64,000 bases of DNA, from assembly GCF_000953675.1 (NCBI RefSeq), contig NZ_LN679998.1, forward strand, positions 1,843,963 through 1,907,962. The letters are read 5' to 3'. The position numbers and the translations under genes are program-made. Origin of the DNA: Paraclostridium sordellii (GTDB lineage Bacteria > Bacillota > Clostridia > Peptostreptococcales > Peptostreptococcaceae). Below the pieces are notes generated by a model, which did no database searches, was not told where the DNA came from, and worked only from the letters and a program-made list of their open reading frames with translations. This document shows positions 32,989-41,165 of the stretch, in pieces; position 1 is the stretch's first letter; the number at the start of each line of letters is the position of its first letter.

Positions 32989-34629
32989 TTATTCTAATAT
33001 ATCTGGCTTTACATTTAATATTAAAAAGTTTATTGCTGCATCCATAAAAGTATTAAATTCTGGGCTATCTCTGTAATTTTCAACTACTTCAGATGACAAT
33101 AAAACGCTATCAATTTCGCCAGCTTCATATAAGTTTAAGTCTGTATATAAATCCTTAGTTATTTTTGTATTAATTTGCTTAAGTTTAACTGAAATTTTAT
33201 CAAAATAATTTTGATTTTTAACCATTGTGTACTGATCTGATAATCTCCAGTCACTTAAAACAAATGGGCCATTAAATACCGTATTTTCTATAGAATAGCC
33301 ATATTCATCACCTTTTGCTTCAACAAATTTTTGATTTTGTGGAGAAAACATCTGCATGCTTACTAATTTATCAAAATAGGTTACAGGTCTTTCTAACTCA
33401 ACTTTAAATGTATATTCATCTAAAGCATTTATTCCTAAACTATTAGAATCACTATTTTCACCCATATTAAAAGCTTTAGCACCTTTTATATCATAAAAAA
33501 CACTTGCATTTTGATATGCAGTGGAAGGATTTAAAATTCGTTTCCAAGCATATTCAAAATCATAGGCCGTAACTCTATCCCCATTAGACCACAGTGCATC
33601 TTCTCTTATATTAAAAGTCCATGTAAGTTTATCCTTTGAAACACTCCAAGACTTAGCCATTCCTGGAGTTACTTTTTGATTTTCACCCATTCTAGTCAAC
33701 CCTTCAAATACATGAGTAGCAATATCTCCAGATAATAAATCAACTAATTTACAAGTGTCCAATGTAGTTATATCGGATGAATTTGTCATTCTTAGAACTT
33801 TATTTCTTTTATCTACATCTACCCATTTATAATGGTATTTGGTTCCATAAGTAGATGTAACTATATTCTTAACATAATCCTTTTGCAAATAAGCAGATGA
33901 CCTTTGATACATAGGAATAACATATGCATCCTTTAATAAAACTTGCTCTGATTGTTTATAGAGTTCAAAGCTTTCCTTATTATTTTTAGATTTTTTTCCA
34001 TCCTCTACTAAATTATTATACTCTTCACTATTATAATGTGTTTCAACTGCATAAGTTTGACCTTCTAGAAAATTAGAAAGATATGCTAATGGATCTGGAT
34101 AGTCTGGTGACCATCCACTAAAAGCAATATCAAACTCTCCTTTGGCTAAACATTCACTTCTTTGTTTTGATGGCATTTGCTTAATATTTATACTTAATCC
34201 ATCTAATTGTTCTAACTGAGATTTTAAATATTCTCCTAATTTTCTATTAAAATCTGTATCTGATAATATTACATCTAAAGTTACTTTTTTAAAACCTAAT
34301 TCTACTTTAGCTTTTTCCCACATTTTTTTAGCTTTTTCTAAATCATAACTATATCCCATATCTCCAGCTACATCTCTATAATCTTTACCTCTTTCATTAA
34401 AAGCCAGATGCCTAGGTACATAATAATTTACAGGTATTGATCCGTTATTTAAAATAGTAGTTACAAAAGTTTCTTTATCTATAGCCATAGCTATAGCACT
34501 TCTTGCGCACTCACTTCCTAAAACTATATGTCCTTCTATATCACTATTGTCTTTTTTATAACATCCACTAGTAAAAATAATAAATATTATTACTATACAA
34601 ATAAAATACGATACTCTCTTTTTGAAAAT
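32989..34629 (-). CDS. Circularly permuted OppA-type peptide-binding lipoprotein
   Basis: Solute-binding protein of the OppA family with the two halves in reversed order. The frame reads: hydrophobic signal with lipobox FTSGC (Cys at about residue 22); about residues 38-270 equal the C-terminal half of a normal OppA, opening at ARSAIAMAIDKETFV and ending YKWVDVD; then RNKVLRMTNSSDITTLDT (about 278) begins the normal N-terminal half, which runs to LNVKPDILE and stops. In ordinary OppA that NVK segment is followed directly by the ARxAIAMAIDKE segment, so almost nothing is lost. The first ATG (34488) lies after the signal; the signal frame opens only with ATT at 34627-34629 behind a G-rich ribosome site. 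No permease or ATPase genes adjoin. It may be a working permuted protein or a rearranged relic. Confidence 0.75.
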   Translation of the reverse strand: MFKKRVSYFICIVIIFIIFTSGCYKKDNSDIEGHIVLGSECARSAIAMAIDKETFVTTILNNGSIPVNYYVPRHLAFNERGKDYRDVAGDMGYSYDLEKAKKMWEKAKVELGFKKVTLDVILSDTDFNRKLGEYLKSQLEQLDGLSINIKQMPSKQRSECLAKGEFDIAFSGWSPDYPDPLAYLSNFLEGQTYAVETHYNSEEYNNLVEDGKKSKNNKESFELYKQSEQVLLKDAYVIPMYQRSSAYLQKDYVKNIVTSTYGTKYHYKWVDVDKRNKVLRMTNSSDITTLDTCKLVDLLSGDIATHVFEGLTRMGENQKVTPGMAKSWSVSKDKLTWTFNIREDALWSNGDRVTAYDFEYAWKRILNPSTAYQNASVFYDIKGAKAFNMGENSDSNSLGINALDEYTFKVELERPVTYFDKLVSMQMFSPQNQKFVEAKGDEYGYSIENTVFNGPFVLSDWRLSDQYTMVKNQNYFDKISVKLKQINTKITKDLYTDLNLYEAGEIDSVLLSSEVVENYRDSPEFNTFMDAAINFLILNVKPDILE

Positions 34630-34830
34630 CCCTAATCCCCCCTAAAAATCTATTTGTACAATATATTCAATATATAAATTTTAAGTTCAAAAACTTTTAA
34701 TTATGTATAAGTTATGTAATTAAGTTCTTATCTCAAAATATATACTATTTTGTATATTAATACCAATTTATTAAATGAAATTTTCACCAATTTTACTCAT
34801 ATATATAAATAAAAAGGGTGAATTATAAAT

Positions 34831-35151
34831 ATGGGTGAACTTTTAGTAGTTTTTACTATACTAGCATTAATCTTAATCTTGTTATCGTTCTCTTTATTTT
34901 ATAAAGAAGGTATATTCATAAAGAAAAAAGGCGGATTAAATGCAATTACAATTTATATAGTTTTACTTACATCTATATCTTACTCATCATTTCCTAGCAA
35001 TTATATATTCCAAATTATAGTAAGTATTTTTATAGGTGCAATAGGGTTGATAGGAGTTTTTCTCTCAATTTATAAAAGCAATTATTATGATATGGGTAGA
35101 ATACTTATATTATCTTCAATGTTTTTTAATTTTTTAATGTTATTTATATAA
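34831..35151 (+). CDS. Small unrecognised four-helix membrane protein
   Basis: 106 residues, nearly all hydrophobic: segments at about 3-24, 35-53, 55-75 and 85-105, with a basic stretch KEGIFIKKKGG after the first. I recognise no family. AAAGGGTGA precedes the ATG by 11 bases. It is monocistronic, and its last five codons and stop lie inside a perfect 64-bp palindrome shared with the convergent glycosyltransferase. Confidence 0.55.
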   Translation: MGELLVVFTILALILILLSFSLFYKEGIFIKKKGGLNAITIYIVLLTSISYSSFPSNYIFQIIVSIFIGAIGLIGVFLSIYKSNYYDMGRILILSSMFFNFLMLFI

Positions 35152-35196
35152 AAAAAGAGTATATATATACTCTTTTTTTATATAAATAACATTAAA
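35133..35196. terminator. 64-bp perfect palindrome, convergent terminator
   Basis: Exact palindrome centred at 35164/35165 (core GAGTATAT, A7/T7 flanks, then coding-end sequence). It spans the stop codons of both convergent genes. Confidence 0.85.
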
Positions 35197-36667
35197 CTTT
35201 AATTTTGTGAATATAAATATTGCTATCTACAACAGATCCTTTTTTTATTAATTCTTGTATATACATTTCTAAAAACTGTATATTTTTCTTTTTGATAAGT
35301 TTCACTTCTTTTTGATAAGTTTTATCTTCTACAGAAATAATATTAAAACTAAAACTTTCCTTATCACTCTTTTTTATTAGTTCTACTATTTGTCTTTGGC
35401 TAAGTATTGAGCATAATTCTCCTTTGTTAGCTATATATATATATTTACCTCTACACTCTTTTAATGCCAAAGTAAAATTTTTATTTTTATTTTTAGAGAA
35501 TATAATTTGTACACCTATATTTTTTAATGGATCTAAATTTAAGTCCATATTACTTGTAACTACTACAAAATTCACTAAAATTTCATTGAAACTTTTAATT
35601 GTATCTATGAGACTATTATCATATTCTTCTATAATCATTAAACCACTTAAACTACAATCTTCATTGTTTATGCATGACTTTTTTAATTTGGATTTCAAGC
35701 TATCTATATCATAGATATTTTCAAACTTATTATCTGGATATTCAAAAACATCACTTTTAGGACATTTTATATAGTCATCTAATGAATTTAGTGCTTTTGT
35801 TATTTTTCCACACTCTATATTTGCTAAGCACTCCATAAAGTATAAATCTTTGAAATCTGGTGTAGTTTTCTTTATATGTTCAATAAACTTTATTTCTTTA
35901 AAAAACTGATTTGTATTAAAATATGATTTAGCTAAATTCAAAACTAAATATGGATAAAAAAAGTAATTATATTTCTTGTTCATGCTATTAATTGCTTTTT
36001 CATAAGAATTAATAGCATTTTTAAAATCTTCTATTCTTGAATATTCATTACCTAAAACATAATAGTAATAAGTATCTTTCTCTTCTTCTTTATAATTATT
36101 TAATATATTTATATTTCGTTTATATTTACCTTCTATATTAGTTGTGCTTGGATCATATCCATAGTGAGTTATTTTAATATCTACAGTACCAATACATTTT
36201 TTACCATTTAACTCTTGTATAGTAGTTGCCACCTGTTCATGAATTTTACCTTTAAATCTATATTTAGGATTATTTTTAAACAATCTAAAAACAGTGTAAT
36301 CTCCAACTTCATTTCCTTTTATTACATTTGATAATTTTAAAAAATATCCTTCTTCTAAACTATCTTTATTTAATAAAGCTTTTAATTTTGTTCTGTCTTC
36401 TTTTGATATTTCTTCATCTGCATCTAAAAATAATATATAGTCTTTTGTTGCATAATCTAAAGATATATTTCTAGCTTCACTAAAATCATCGTTCCATTTA
36501 TGATTTATAAGTTTCACATTAAATTTTTTACAAATTTCAGTTGTTTTGTCAGTCGAACCTGTATCGACAATAATTATCTCATCTGCTATATCTTTTATAC
36601 TAATTAAACAACGTTCAATATTTTTTTCTTCATTTCTTACTATCATGCAAACACTTAATTTATTCAA
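35192..36667 (-). CDS. Family 2 glycosyltransferase with TPR and a second, degenerate GT-like region
   Basis: 491 residues. Residues 1-110 are a GT2 catalytic domain: SVCMIVRNEEKNI, VDTGSTD, WNDDFSEARN and the metal-binding FLDADEE (about 82-88). About 185-300 contain TPR-like helical pairs (YYVLGNEYSRIEDFKNAINSYEKAI). From about 340 a second region repeats the order of the first domain (FVVVTSNMD, NFTLALKECRGKYIYIANKGE) but without the acidic DxD. The start is TTG with GGAGTG upstream. There are no neighbours that name the acceptor; proteins of this build modify peptides, flagellin or surface polymers. Confidence 0.8.
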   Translation of the reverse strand: MNKLSVCMIVRNEEKNIERCLISIKDIADEIIIVDTGSTDKTTEICKKFNVKLINHKWNDDFSEARNISLDYATKDYILFLDADEEISKEDRTKLKALLNKDSLEEGYFLKLSNVIKGNEVGDYTVFRLFKNNPKYRFKGKIHEQVATTIQELNGKKCIGTVDIKITHYGYDPSTTNIEGKYKRNINILNNYKEEEKDTYYYYVLGNEYSRIEDFKNAINSYEKAINSMNKKYNYFFYPYLVLNLAKSYFNTNQFFKEIKFIEHIKKTTPDFKDLYFMECLANIECGKITKALNSLDDYIKCPKSDVFEYPDNKFENIYDIDSLKSKLKKSCINNEDCSLSGLMIIEEYDNSLIDTIKSFNEILVNFVVVTSNMDLNLDPLKNIGVQIIFSKNKNKNFTLALKECRGKYIYIANKGELCSILSQRQIVELIKKSDKESFSFNIISVEDKTYQKEVKLIKKKNIQFLEMYIQELIKKGSVVDSNIYIHKIKV

Positions 36668-36693
36668 ATAATCACTCCTTTATGTATTAAAAA

Positions 36694-36724
36694 TAAGCCT
36701 ACCATAATTAATATGCTAGGCTTA
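36694..36724 (-). terminator. Terminator after the 145-residue membrane gene
   Basis: TAAGCCTA(CC)AT and AT(GC)TAGGCTTA arms, followed on the minus strand by T5; 7 bp past the stop at 36731. Confidence 0.7.
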
Positions 36725-36730
36725 ACCTAT

Positions 36731-37168
36731 TTAAGAATCTTTCTTTGAAAAATCCTTGTTTGCACTTGTTAAAAAACCTATTGAAGAAAATAATAAGTTT
36801 TTAATTAATATAAGTGAAGGATTGTTAACATCTATATTAAAAATATAGCCTAATGTAATTATTATCATAGCTATTATAGAAAAACTTCCAACTAATAATA
36901 TTTTATTTTTCAATAACCTTGTATCTGATGTACAGTTTTTAGTAGACTTTTCCAAAATATAACCTGATATTGAAGAAAAAGCAGTTCTGATTGTTACAAG
37001 ATTACCTGTAGCATCTAATTCTGGATGAAATATAGATATACATACAACTATTAATGAAATTATACCTAAAACAGTTAAATACTTACAAACTATTCCTAAG
37101 TTTTTAAAAAACTCTTTAAATTCTTCTATTGCAAATTTAATTACTTTTCTAATCATATCAATCACCAT
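36731..37168 (-). CDS. Small unrecognised membrane protein
   Basis: 145 residues (141 if the internal ATG at 37156, which has GGTGA 5 bases upstream, is used). An N-terminal amphipathic stretch (KFAIEEFKEFFKNLG) is followed by hydrophobic segments at about 29-47, 93-112 and 118-135. The loop KSTKNCTSDTRLLKNK is polar. No recognised domain. It is divergent from the glutaminase gene, across 150 bp with repeated GTTACA words. Confidence 0.55.
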   Translation of the reverse strand: MVIDMIRKVIKFAIEEFKEFFKNLGIVCKYLTVLGIISLIVVCISIFHPELDATGNLVTIRTAFSSISGYILEKSTKNCTSDTRLLKNKILLVGSFSIIAMIIITLGYIFNIDVNNPSLILIKNLLFSSIGFLTSANKDFSKKDS

Positions 37169-37244
37169 TGTAACTTTTATAAATTAGTTACAATATATAA
37201 TATGAAATCTGTAATTAACAGTTACATATTTAATTTTCTTAATT

Positions 37245-37272
37245 AGTTTTGCTATTAATTTTTTAGGGTAAA
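37245..37272 (+). promoter_or_regulatory. Sigma-B-like promoter of glutaminase
   Basis: AGTTT (37245-37249), 16-bp spacer, GGGTAAA (37266-37272), fitting WGWTT-N13-17-KGGTAWA. It lies 40 bp before the glsA start, flanked by two copies of TTAACAGTTACA (37216-37227, 37276-37287). Confidence 0.45.
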
Positions 37273-37313
37273 AACTTAACAGTTACAAATTTCATAAAAA
37301 GGAAGCGATTTAA

Positions 37314-38243
37314 ATGTTTGATTTACTAGAAGACCTCGTAACTGAAAATAAAAAATACATAAAAGATGGTCATGTTGCAACTTATATTCCTGCACTTGCT
37401 AAAGTTGATCCAAACCAACTAGGAATTGCTCTAGCTACAGTAAAAGGTAATAGTTATAACGAGTATTTTGCAGGAGATTACAATAAAAAGTTTGCAATAG
37501 AAAGTACTTCTAAAGTTATAACTTTAATTATGGCCTTATTAGATAATCCTCCTGAATATGTATTTAAAAGAGTAGGTAGCGAACCAAGCGGTTTTGCTTT
37601 TAATTCTATTCTTAACATGGAAATTAATAATAAATCAGTTCCATCTAATCCTTTTATAAATGCAGGTGCCATAGTCATTAACTCTTTAGTAAAAGGTAAA
37701 AATAGCGATGAAAAAATCAATAGAATATTGGATTTCACAAAAAAATTAACTAATAATCCAGACATATACGTAATAGAAGATATATATTTATCTGAAAAAA
37801 GAACAGGTGATATAAATAGGTCTCTTGCTTATCATATGAAAGGTGTAGGCCTAATTGATGGTGATGTAGAGGATGTCCTAGATTCATACTTTAGACAATG
37901 TTCTATTGCTGTTACAGCTTTAGATTTAGCTAGAATAGGATCAGTTCTTGCGAATAAAGGAGTTTGTCCTTGGAACAACGAAACTTTAATTCCTATGAAT
38001 ATTTGCACTATAGTAAAATCAATTATGGTTACTTGTGGTTTATACGATGAGTCTGGAGACTTTGCAGTTCATATAGGTATACCAGCTAAGTCTGGTGTTG
38101 GAGGAGGAATTTTAGGTGCTGTTCCTAATAAAATGGGTGTAGGAATATTTGGTCCAGCACTTGATTCTATGGGTAATAGTTCAGCTGGAGTTAAAATGTT
38201 ACAACAATTATCTAAAAATCTAGATTTAGATATATTTGAATAA
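37314..38243 (+). CDS. glsA: Glutaminase
   Basis: Hydrolyses glutamine to glutamate and ammonia; it has a serine beta-lactamase-like fold and is cytoplasmic. It is 309 residues, full length. The SxxK catalytic pair is Ser64/Lys67 (ESTSKV). Other conserved blocks are PSGFAFNS, NPFINAGAI, the tyrosine-containing AYHMK and AKSGVGGGI near residue 262. AGGAAG is 8 bases upstream of the ATG. It is monocistronic with a perfect-palindrome terminator. In enteric bacteria this enzyme supports acid resistance; the upstream boxes suggest stress control here too. Confidence 0.95.
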   Translation: MFDLLEDLVTENKKYIKDGHVATYIPALAKVDPNQLGIALATVKGNSYNEYFAGDYNKKFAIESTSKVITLIMALLDNPPEYVFKRVGSEPSGFAFNSILNMEINNKSVPSNPFINAGAIVINSLVKGKNSDEKINRILDFTKKLTNNPDIYVIEDIYLSEKRTGDINRSLAYHMKGVGLIDGDVEDVLDSYFRQCSIAVTALDLARIGSVLANKGVCPWNNETLIPMNICTIVKSIMVTCGLYDESGDFAVHIGIPAKSGVGGGILGAVPNKMGVGIFGPALDSMGNSSAGVKMLQQLSKNLDLDIFE

Positions 38244-38281
38244 AAAAAGAGTTTACTTAATTAAGTAAACTCTTTTTTTAT
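38240..38281. terminator. 42-bp perfect palindromic convergent terminator
   Basis: Exact palindrome (core GAGTTTACTTAA, A7/T7 flanks) covering the glsA stop and the stop of the convergent gene at 38278. Confidence 0.85.
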
Positions 38282-38949
38282 ACGAATATATTTATAACTA
38301 CTCCAACCTCTAAATCTCCCTCTACAAAAATAAAGTCAAGTGGGTTTATTAATATTTTTTCATTTATACAATCATTGGAATCTATACTTTCTTTTATAAA
38401 CTTTTCTTGTGATTCAAAATCTTTTTTACTTCTATTTACATACTTTTCTATATTAAGTAGTTTAAATTTACATTCAGATAATTTATTCTTTATATTATAT
38501 ATATTTTTTAAAGCTTCATCTATACAAGATAGCATATTTTGATCATCATTTAAAGAATGATCAACTACATTATACTCATTAGTTAAGTTCTTTGTTTCTT
38601 TTAATATTTTTTTTATTTTTATCTTTTCTTTTGCTTGCTTTTGCTTTCCTTCTTTTATTGCTCTTTCATAAGTAGATTTTACTTCATTTAAAGTTCTTTC
38701 CATGTTATGTACTTTTTCTTCTTGAGCTTTAACTAATTCTAATTTTTCTTTTATACTTTTTTGTTTGTTATTAGTTATACTGACTTTGTTTTTTAAATCT
38801 CTATATATATTATTACCTGGATTTTTACCTTTTTTACGTTTTACTTTTTTATTATTTTTATTTTGGTGTTCTACTCTAACTAGATTTAACATGTCTCCTT
38901 GAACACTTATTTCAAAATTTCTAAGATATGTTTTATCTCCTAAAATCAT
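38278..38949 (-). CDS. Unrecognised coiled-coil protein
   Basis: 223 residues. It opens with a short beta-like segment (KTYLRNFEISVQGDMLNLVRVEHQ) and then a very basic stretch KKVKRKKGKNPG. A long charged helix with heptads fills about 55-190 (QEEKVHNMERTLNEVKSTYE). It ends with a beta-like tail, DFIFVEGDLEVGVVINIFV. There is no signal peptide or membrane segment. I place the start at 38949 because GGAGGTGAG lies 5 bases upstream; the frame is open 16 codons further. Function unknown; structural or spore/surface roles are possible. Confidence 0.6.
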   Translation of the reverse strand: MILGDKTYLRNFEISVQGDMLNLVRVEHQNKNNKKVKRKKGKNPGNNIYRDLKNKVSITNNKQKSIKEKLELVKAQEEKVHNMERTLNEVKSTYERAIKEGKQKQAKEKIKIKKILKETKNLTNEYNVVDHSLNDDQNMLSCIDEALKNIYNIKNKLSECKFKLLNIEKYVNRSKKDFESQEKFIKESIDSNDCINEKILINPLDFIFVEGDLEVGVVINIFV

Positions 38950-39213
38950 TATCTCACCTCCTTTTTTATGTAAATGTTTTAATCCATATATTAACATATA
39001 TCGGTAAATATTGTATAAACGTAAGCATTACATACTAATTACTAAAAAATTATATTGATTTTTAATTATATTGTTTAATAAAAAGTATTTAGAGTATACA
39101 AGTACAAGCTTTTTATTAAAATATATCCGTATATTTTATTTTTAACTTACATAAGTTTAATTACGTAATTAACACTAATATTATTGAAAAGTTCGTAGTT
39201 GGAGGTGAGTATT

Positions 39214-39423
39214 TTGCCGTCAAACGTATATGTAGTAGTTCAAAAAGATTTAGGATACCTGTTGACTATTAATGAATCATCTATAACTTGTGAAGATTTC
39301 AAAAAAATTTGTGATGTTATAGCCAATGAGTATGGAAATGATATGTTTATAATTCATGAAAAACTTATAGAACTTTATGGATTTAAAAAAGCATCTATAC
39401 AGTGTGTATATAATGTAGATTAA
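39214..39423 (+). CDS. Small unrecognised soluble protein
   Basis: 69 residues read from a TTG at 39214, which has GGAGGTGAG 5 bases upstream; an in-frame TTG at 39199 overlaps that site and is unlikely. The sequence (PSNVYVVVQKDLGYLLTIN, then an alpha-helical middle with CEDFKKICDVIANEYG, ending ASIQCVYNVD) predicts a compact beta-alpha-beta fold. No family recognised. It is divergent from the coiled-coil gene and ends in a 46-bp perfect palindrome. Confidence 0.55.
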   Translation: MPSNVYVVVQKDLGYLLTINESSITCEDFKKICDVIANEYGNDMFIIHEKLIELYGFKKASIQCVYNVD

Positions 39424-39465
39424 ATAAAAATAGTCATCTATTAATAGATGACTATTTTTATTTAA
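39420..39465. terminator. 46-bp perfect palindromic convergent terminator
   Basis: Exact palindrome (core TAGTCATCTATTAA) spanning the stop of the 69-residue gene, facing the convergent YfcC gene. Confidence 0.8.
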
Positions 39466-39493
39466 ATTTGTTTTGATTTTATTTTATATACAT

Positions 39494-41017
39494 TTAAATA
39501 AATGATCCTACACAAAGCATGACTACCGATAATCCCATAATAATTCCAACTAATGGCAATACAAACTTTAACCATTTATCATAAGTTACATCTACCATAG
39601 CCAAAGATGCCAATATCAGTCCTGTTGGAGTTATTATACCAATTAATCCTTGTCCAAACATATATGCAGTTATTATTATATCTCTATTAACTCCAACAAC
39701 ATCTGCAAGTGGTGCCATTATAGGCATTGATAAAACTGCAAGACCTGAAGATGAGTTTATAAAGAATCCTAATATTATATAGACAAAATACATTACTACA
39801 GAAAATACTATTCCACCCATATTAGATACAACTCCACTTAATGAGTGTAATAATGTATCACTTATTAATCCACCATCCATTATTATAGTAACACCTCTTG
39901 CTAAAGCAATAATTAGTGCAACTCCTAATAAATCAGCAGCTCCTTGCACAAAATTAGATACAAAGTCACTTTCTTTTTGTCCAGCAAGTGGTACCATGAT
40001 AAATGTTACTCCAAAGAATAGTGCTGTCATCTCAATGAATCCCCAACCTAACTCTTTAACTCCAAATATCATAATAACAAAAGATACTGCAAATATTAAT
40101 AACATTATTTTTTTTCTAAATGTAAATTTAATTAAATCTTCATCATTTTCCTCTGATAAAAATTTCTTTTCTATTTCTTCTTTTTGAGAGTATATTAAAG
40201 ACTTAGTAGGATCTTTTTTTACTCTCTCTCCATATCTTATTATGTAAATCAAAGTTATTGCCATTGCTATAACCAATGTCAAAATTCTTAATGGTAATCC
40301 TTGTGCAATAGTAACTCCTGCAATATTTGAAGCTATTACAGTAGAAAATGGATTTATTGTAGATACCATAGTACCTACGCATGATCCTAAAAATATTGTG
40401 GCTATAGCTACAATTGCATCATATCCTGCTGCAATAAATATTGGGACGACTATTGGATAAAATGCTATTGTTTCTTCAGCTAGGCCAAAAGTGGTTCCTC
40501 CTAAAGCTACCAATGATGCTATTATTACTATCATCCATTTTTCTTTTCCTTTTAAAGCCTTAGATAAAGCATTTATACCTGCTGTAAAAGCTCCTGTACT
40601 ATTTATTACTCCTACTAATCCTCCTATTACTAAAACGAAGGCTATTATATCGATTGAATCATATAAACCTTGTATTGGAGCTTTTAAAAATGTAGTTATA
40701 GCTCCAAACACTGTAGTGTTTCCTTTTTCTAATCTTTCATATGTATTTGGTATTGCAACTGGTTTTGATATTGCTCCACTTGTAAATTGTTTTAGGTTTA
40801 CGTTTACCCCTAGTTTATCTAACGTTTGTTGAGATCCCTGATACTCTTTAGTATCTCCATTTGGTAACTCAACTACAAAGTTTGAACTATTAGAATCGTA
40901 GCTTAACTTAGCATACTTTCCTGAAGGAATGACATAAGTTAATCCCATAACTATCAGCATAACAATTAAAATTACAGTGTATGCTGTCGGAAAGGAAAAC
41001 TTTTTCTTGTTTTTCAT
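39494..41017 (-). CDS. YfcC-family carrier (short-chain/dicarboxylate or amino acid transporter)
   Basis: 507 residues with about 12 membrane segments. The N-terminal FPTAYTVILIVMLIVMGLTYVIPSGKY is the YfcC/ArcD-like opening (IPAGxY). GGTTFGLAEETIAFYPI and SSGLAVLSMPIMAPLAD are conserved. The family is annotated variously as C4-dicarboxylate, basic amino acid or arginine/ornithine carrier, so substrate stays open. Start set at 41017 because AAAGGAGGT lies 6-7 bases upstream; the frame opens earlier without a site. It is monocistronic. Confidence 0.85.
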   Translation of the reverse strand: MKNKKKFSFPTAYTVILIVMLIVMGLTYVIPSGKYAKLSYDSNSSNFVVELPNGDTKEYQGSQQTLDKLGVNVNLKQFTSGAISKPVAIPNTYERLEKGNTTVFGAITTFLKAPIQGLYDSIDIIAFVLVIGGLVGVINSTGAFTAGINALSKALKGKEKWMIVIIASLVALGGTTFGLAEETIAFYPIVVPIFIAAGYDAIVAIATIFLGSCVGTMVSTINPFSTVIASNIAGVTIAQGLPLRILTLVIAMAITLIYIIRYGERVKKDPTKSLIYSQKEEIEKKFLSEENDEDLIKFTFRKKIMLLIFAVSFVIMIFGVKELGWGFIEMTALFFGVTFIMVPLAGQKESDFVSNFVQGAADLLGVALIIALARGVTIIMDGGLISDTLLHSLSGVVSNMGGIVFSVVMYFVYIILGFFINSSSGLAVLSMPIMAPLADVVGVNRDIIITAYMFGQGLIGIITPTGLILASLAMVDVTYDKWLKFVLPLVGIIMGLSVVMLCVGSFI

Positions 41018-41135
41018 AAACATACCTCCTTTTATATTATTAATAACAATCATACCACTTCTTTGTTTTTTTTGTAACTATAACGATAAATTTTCTAATT
41101 TTTTAAATTTTCATCTTTTTTTAAACAAATCACAA

Positions 41136-41165
41136 AAATAACTGTCTAAATATAGGCAGTTATTT
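41136..41165 (-). terminator. Terminator after the 372-residue lipoprotein
   Basis: AAATAACTG (41136-41144) pairs with CAGTTATTT (41157-41165), extended by CTAA/TTAG-like pairing; adjacent to the stop. Confidence 0.7.

Noticed and set aside
32989-34488. Reading the OppA-like gene as a simple N-terminally truncated protein starting at the internal ATG
   Set aside because: The in-frame upstream sequence encodes a good lipoprotein signal, and the second half is a normal OppA N-terminus, so the order is permuted rather than truncated.
39996-40832. Plus-strand open frames inside the YfcC gene (for example 40491-40832)
   Set aside because: They are antisense shadows with no ribosome site and no recognisable product; the minus-strand carrier has full family motifs.
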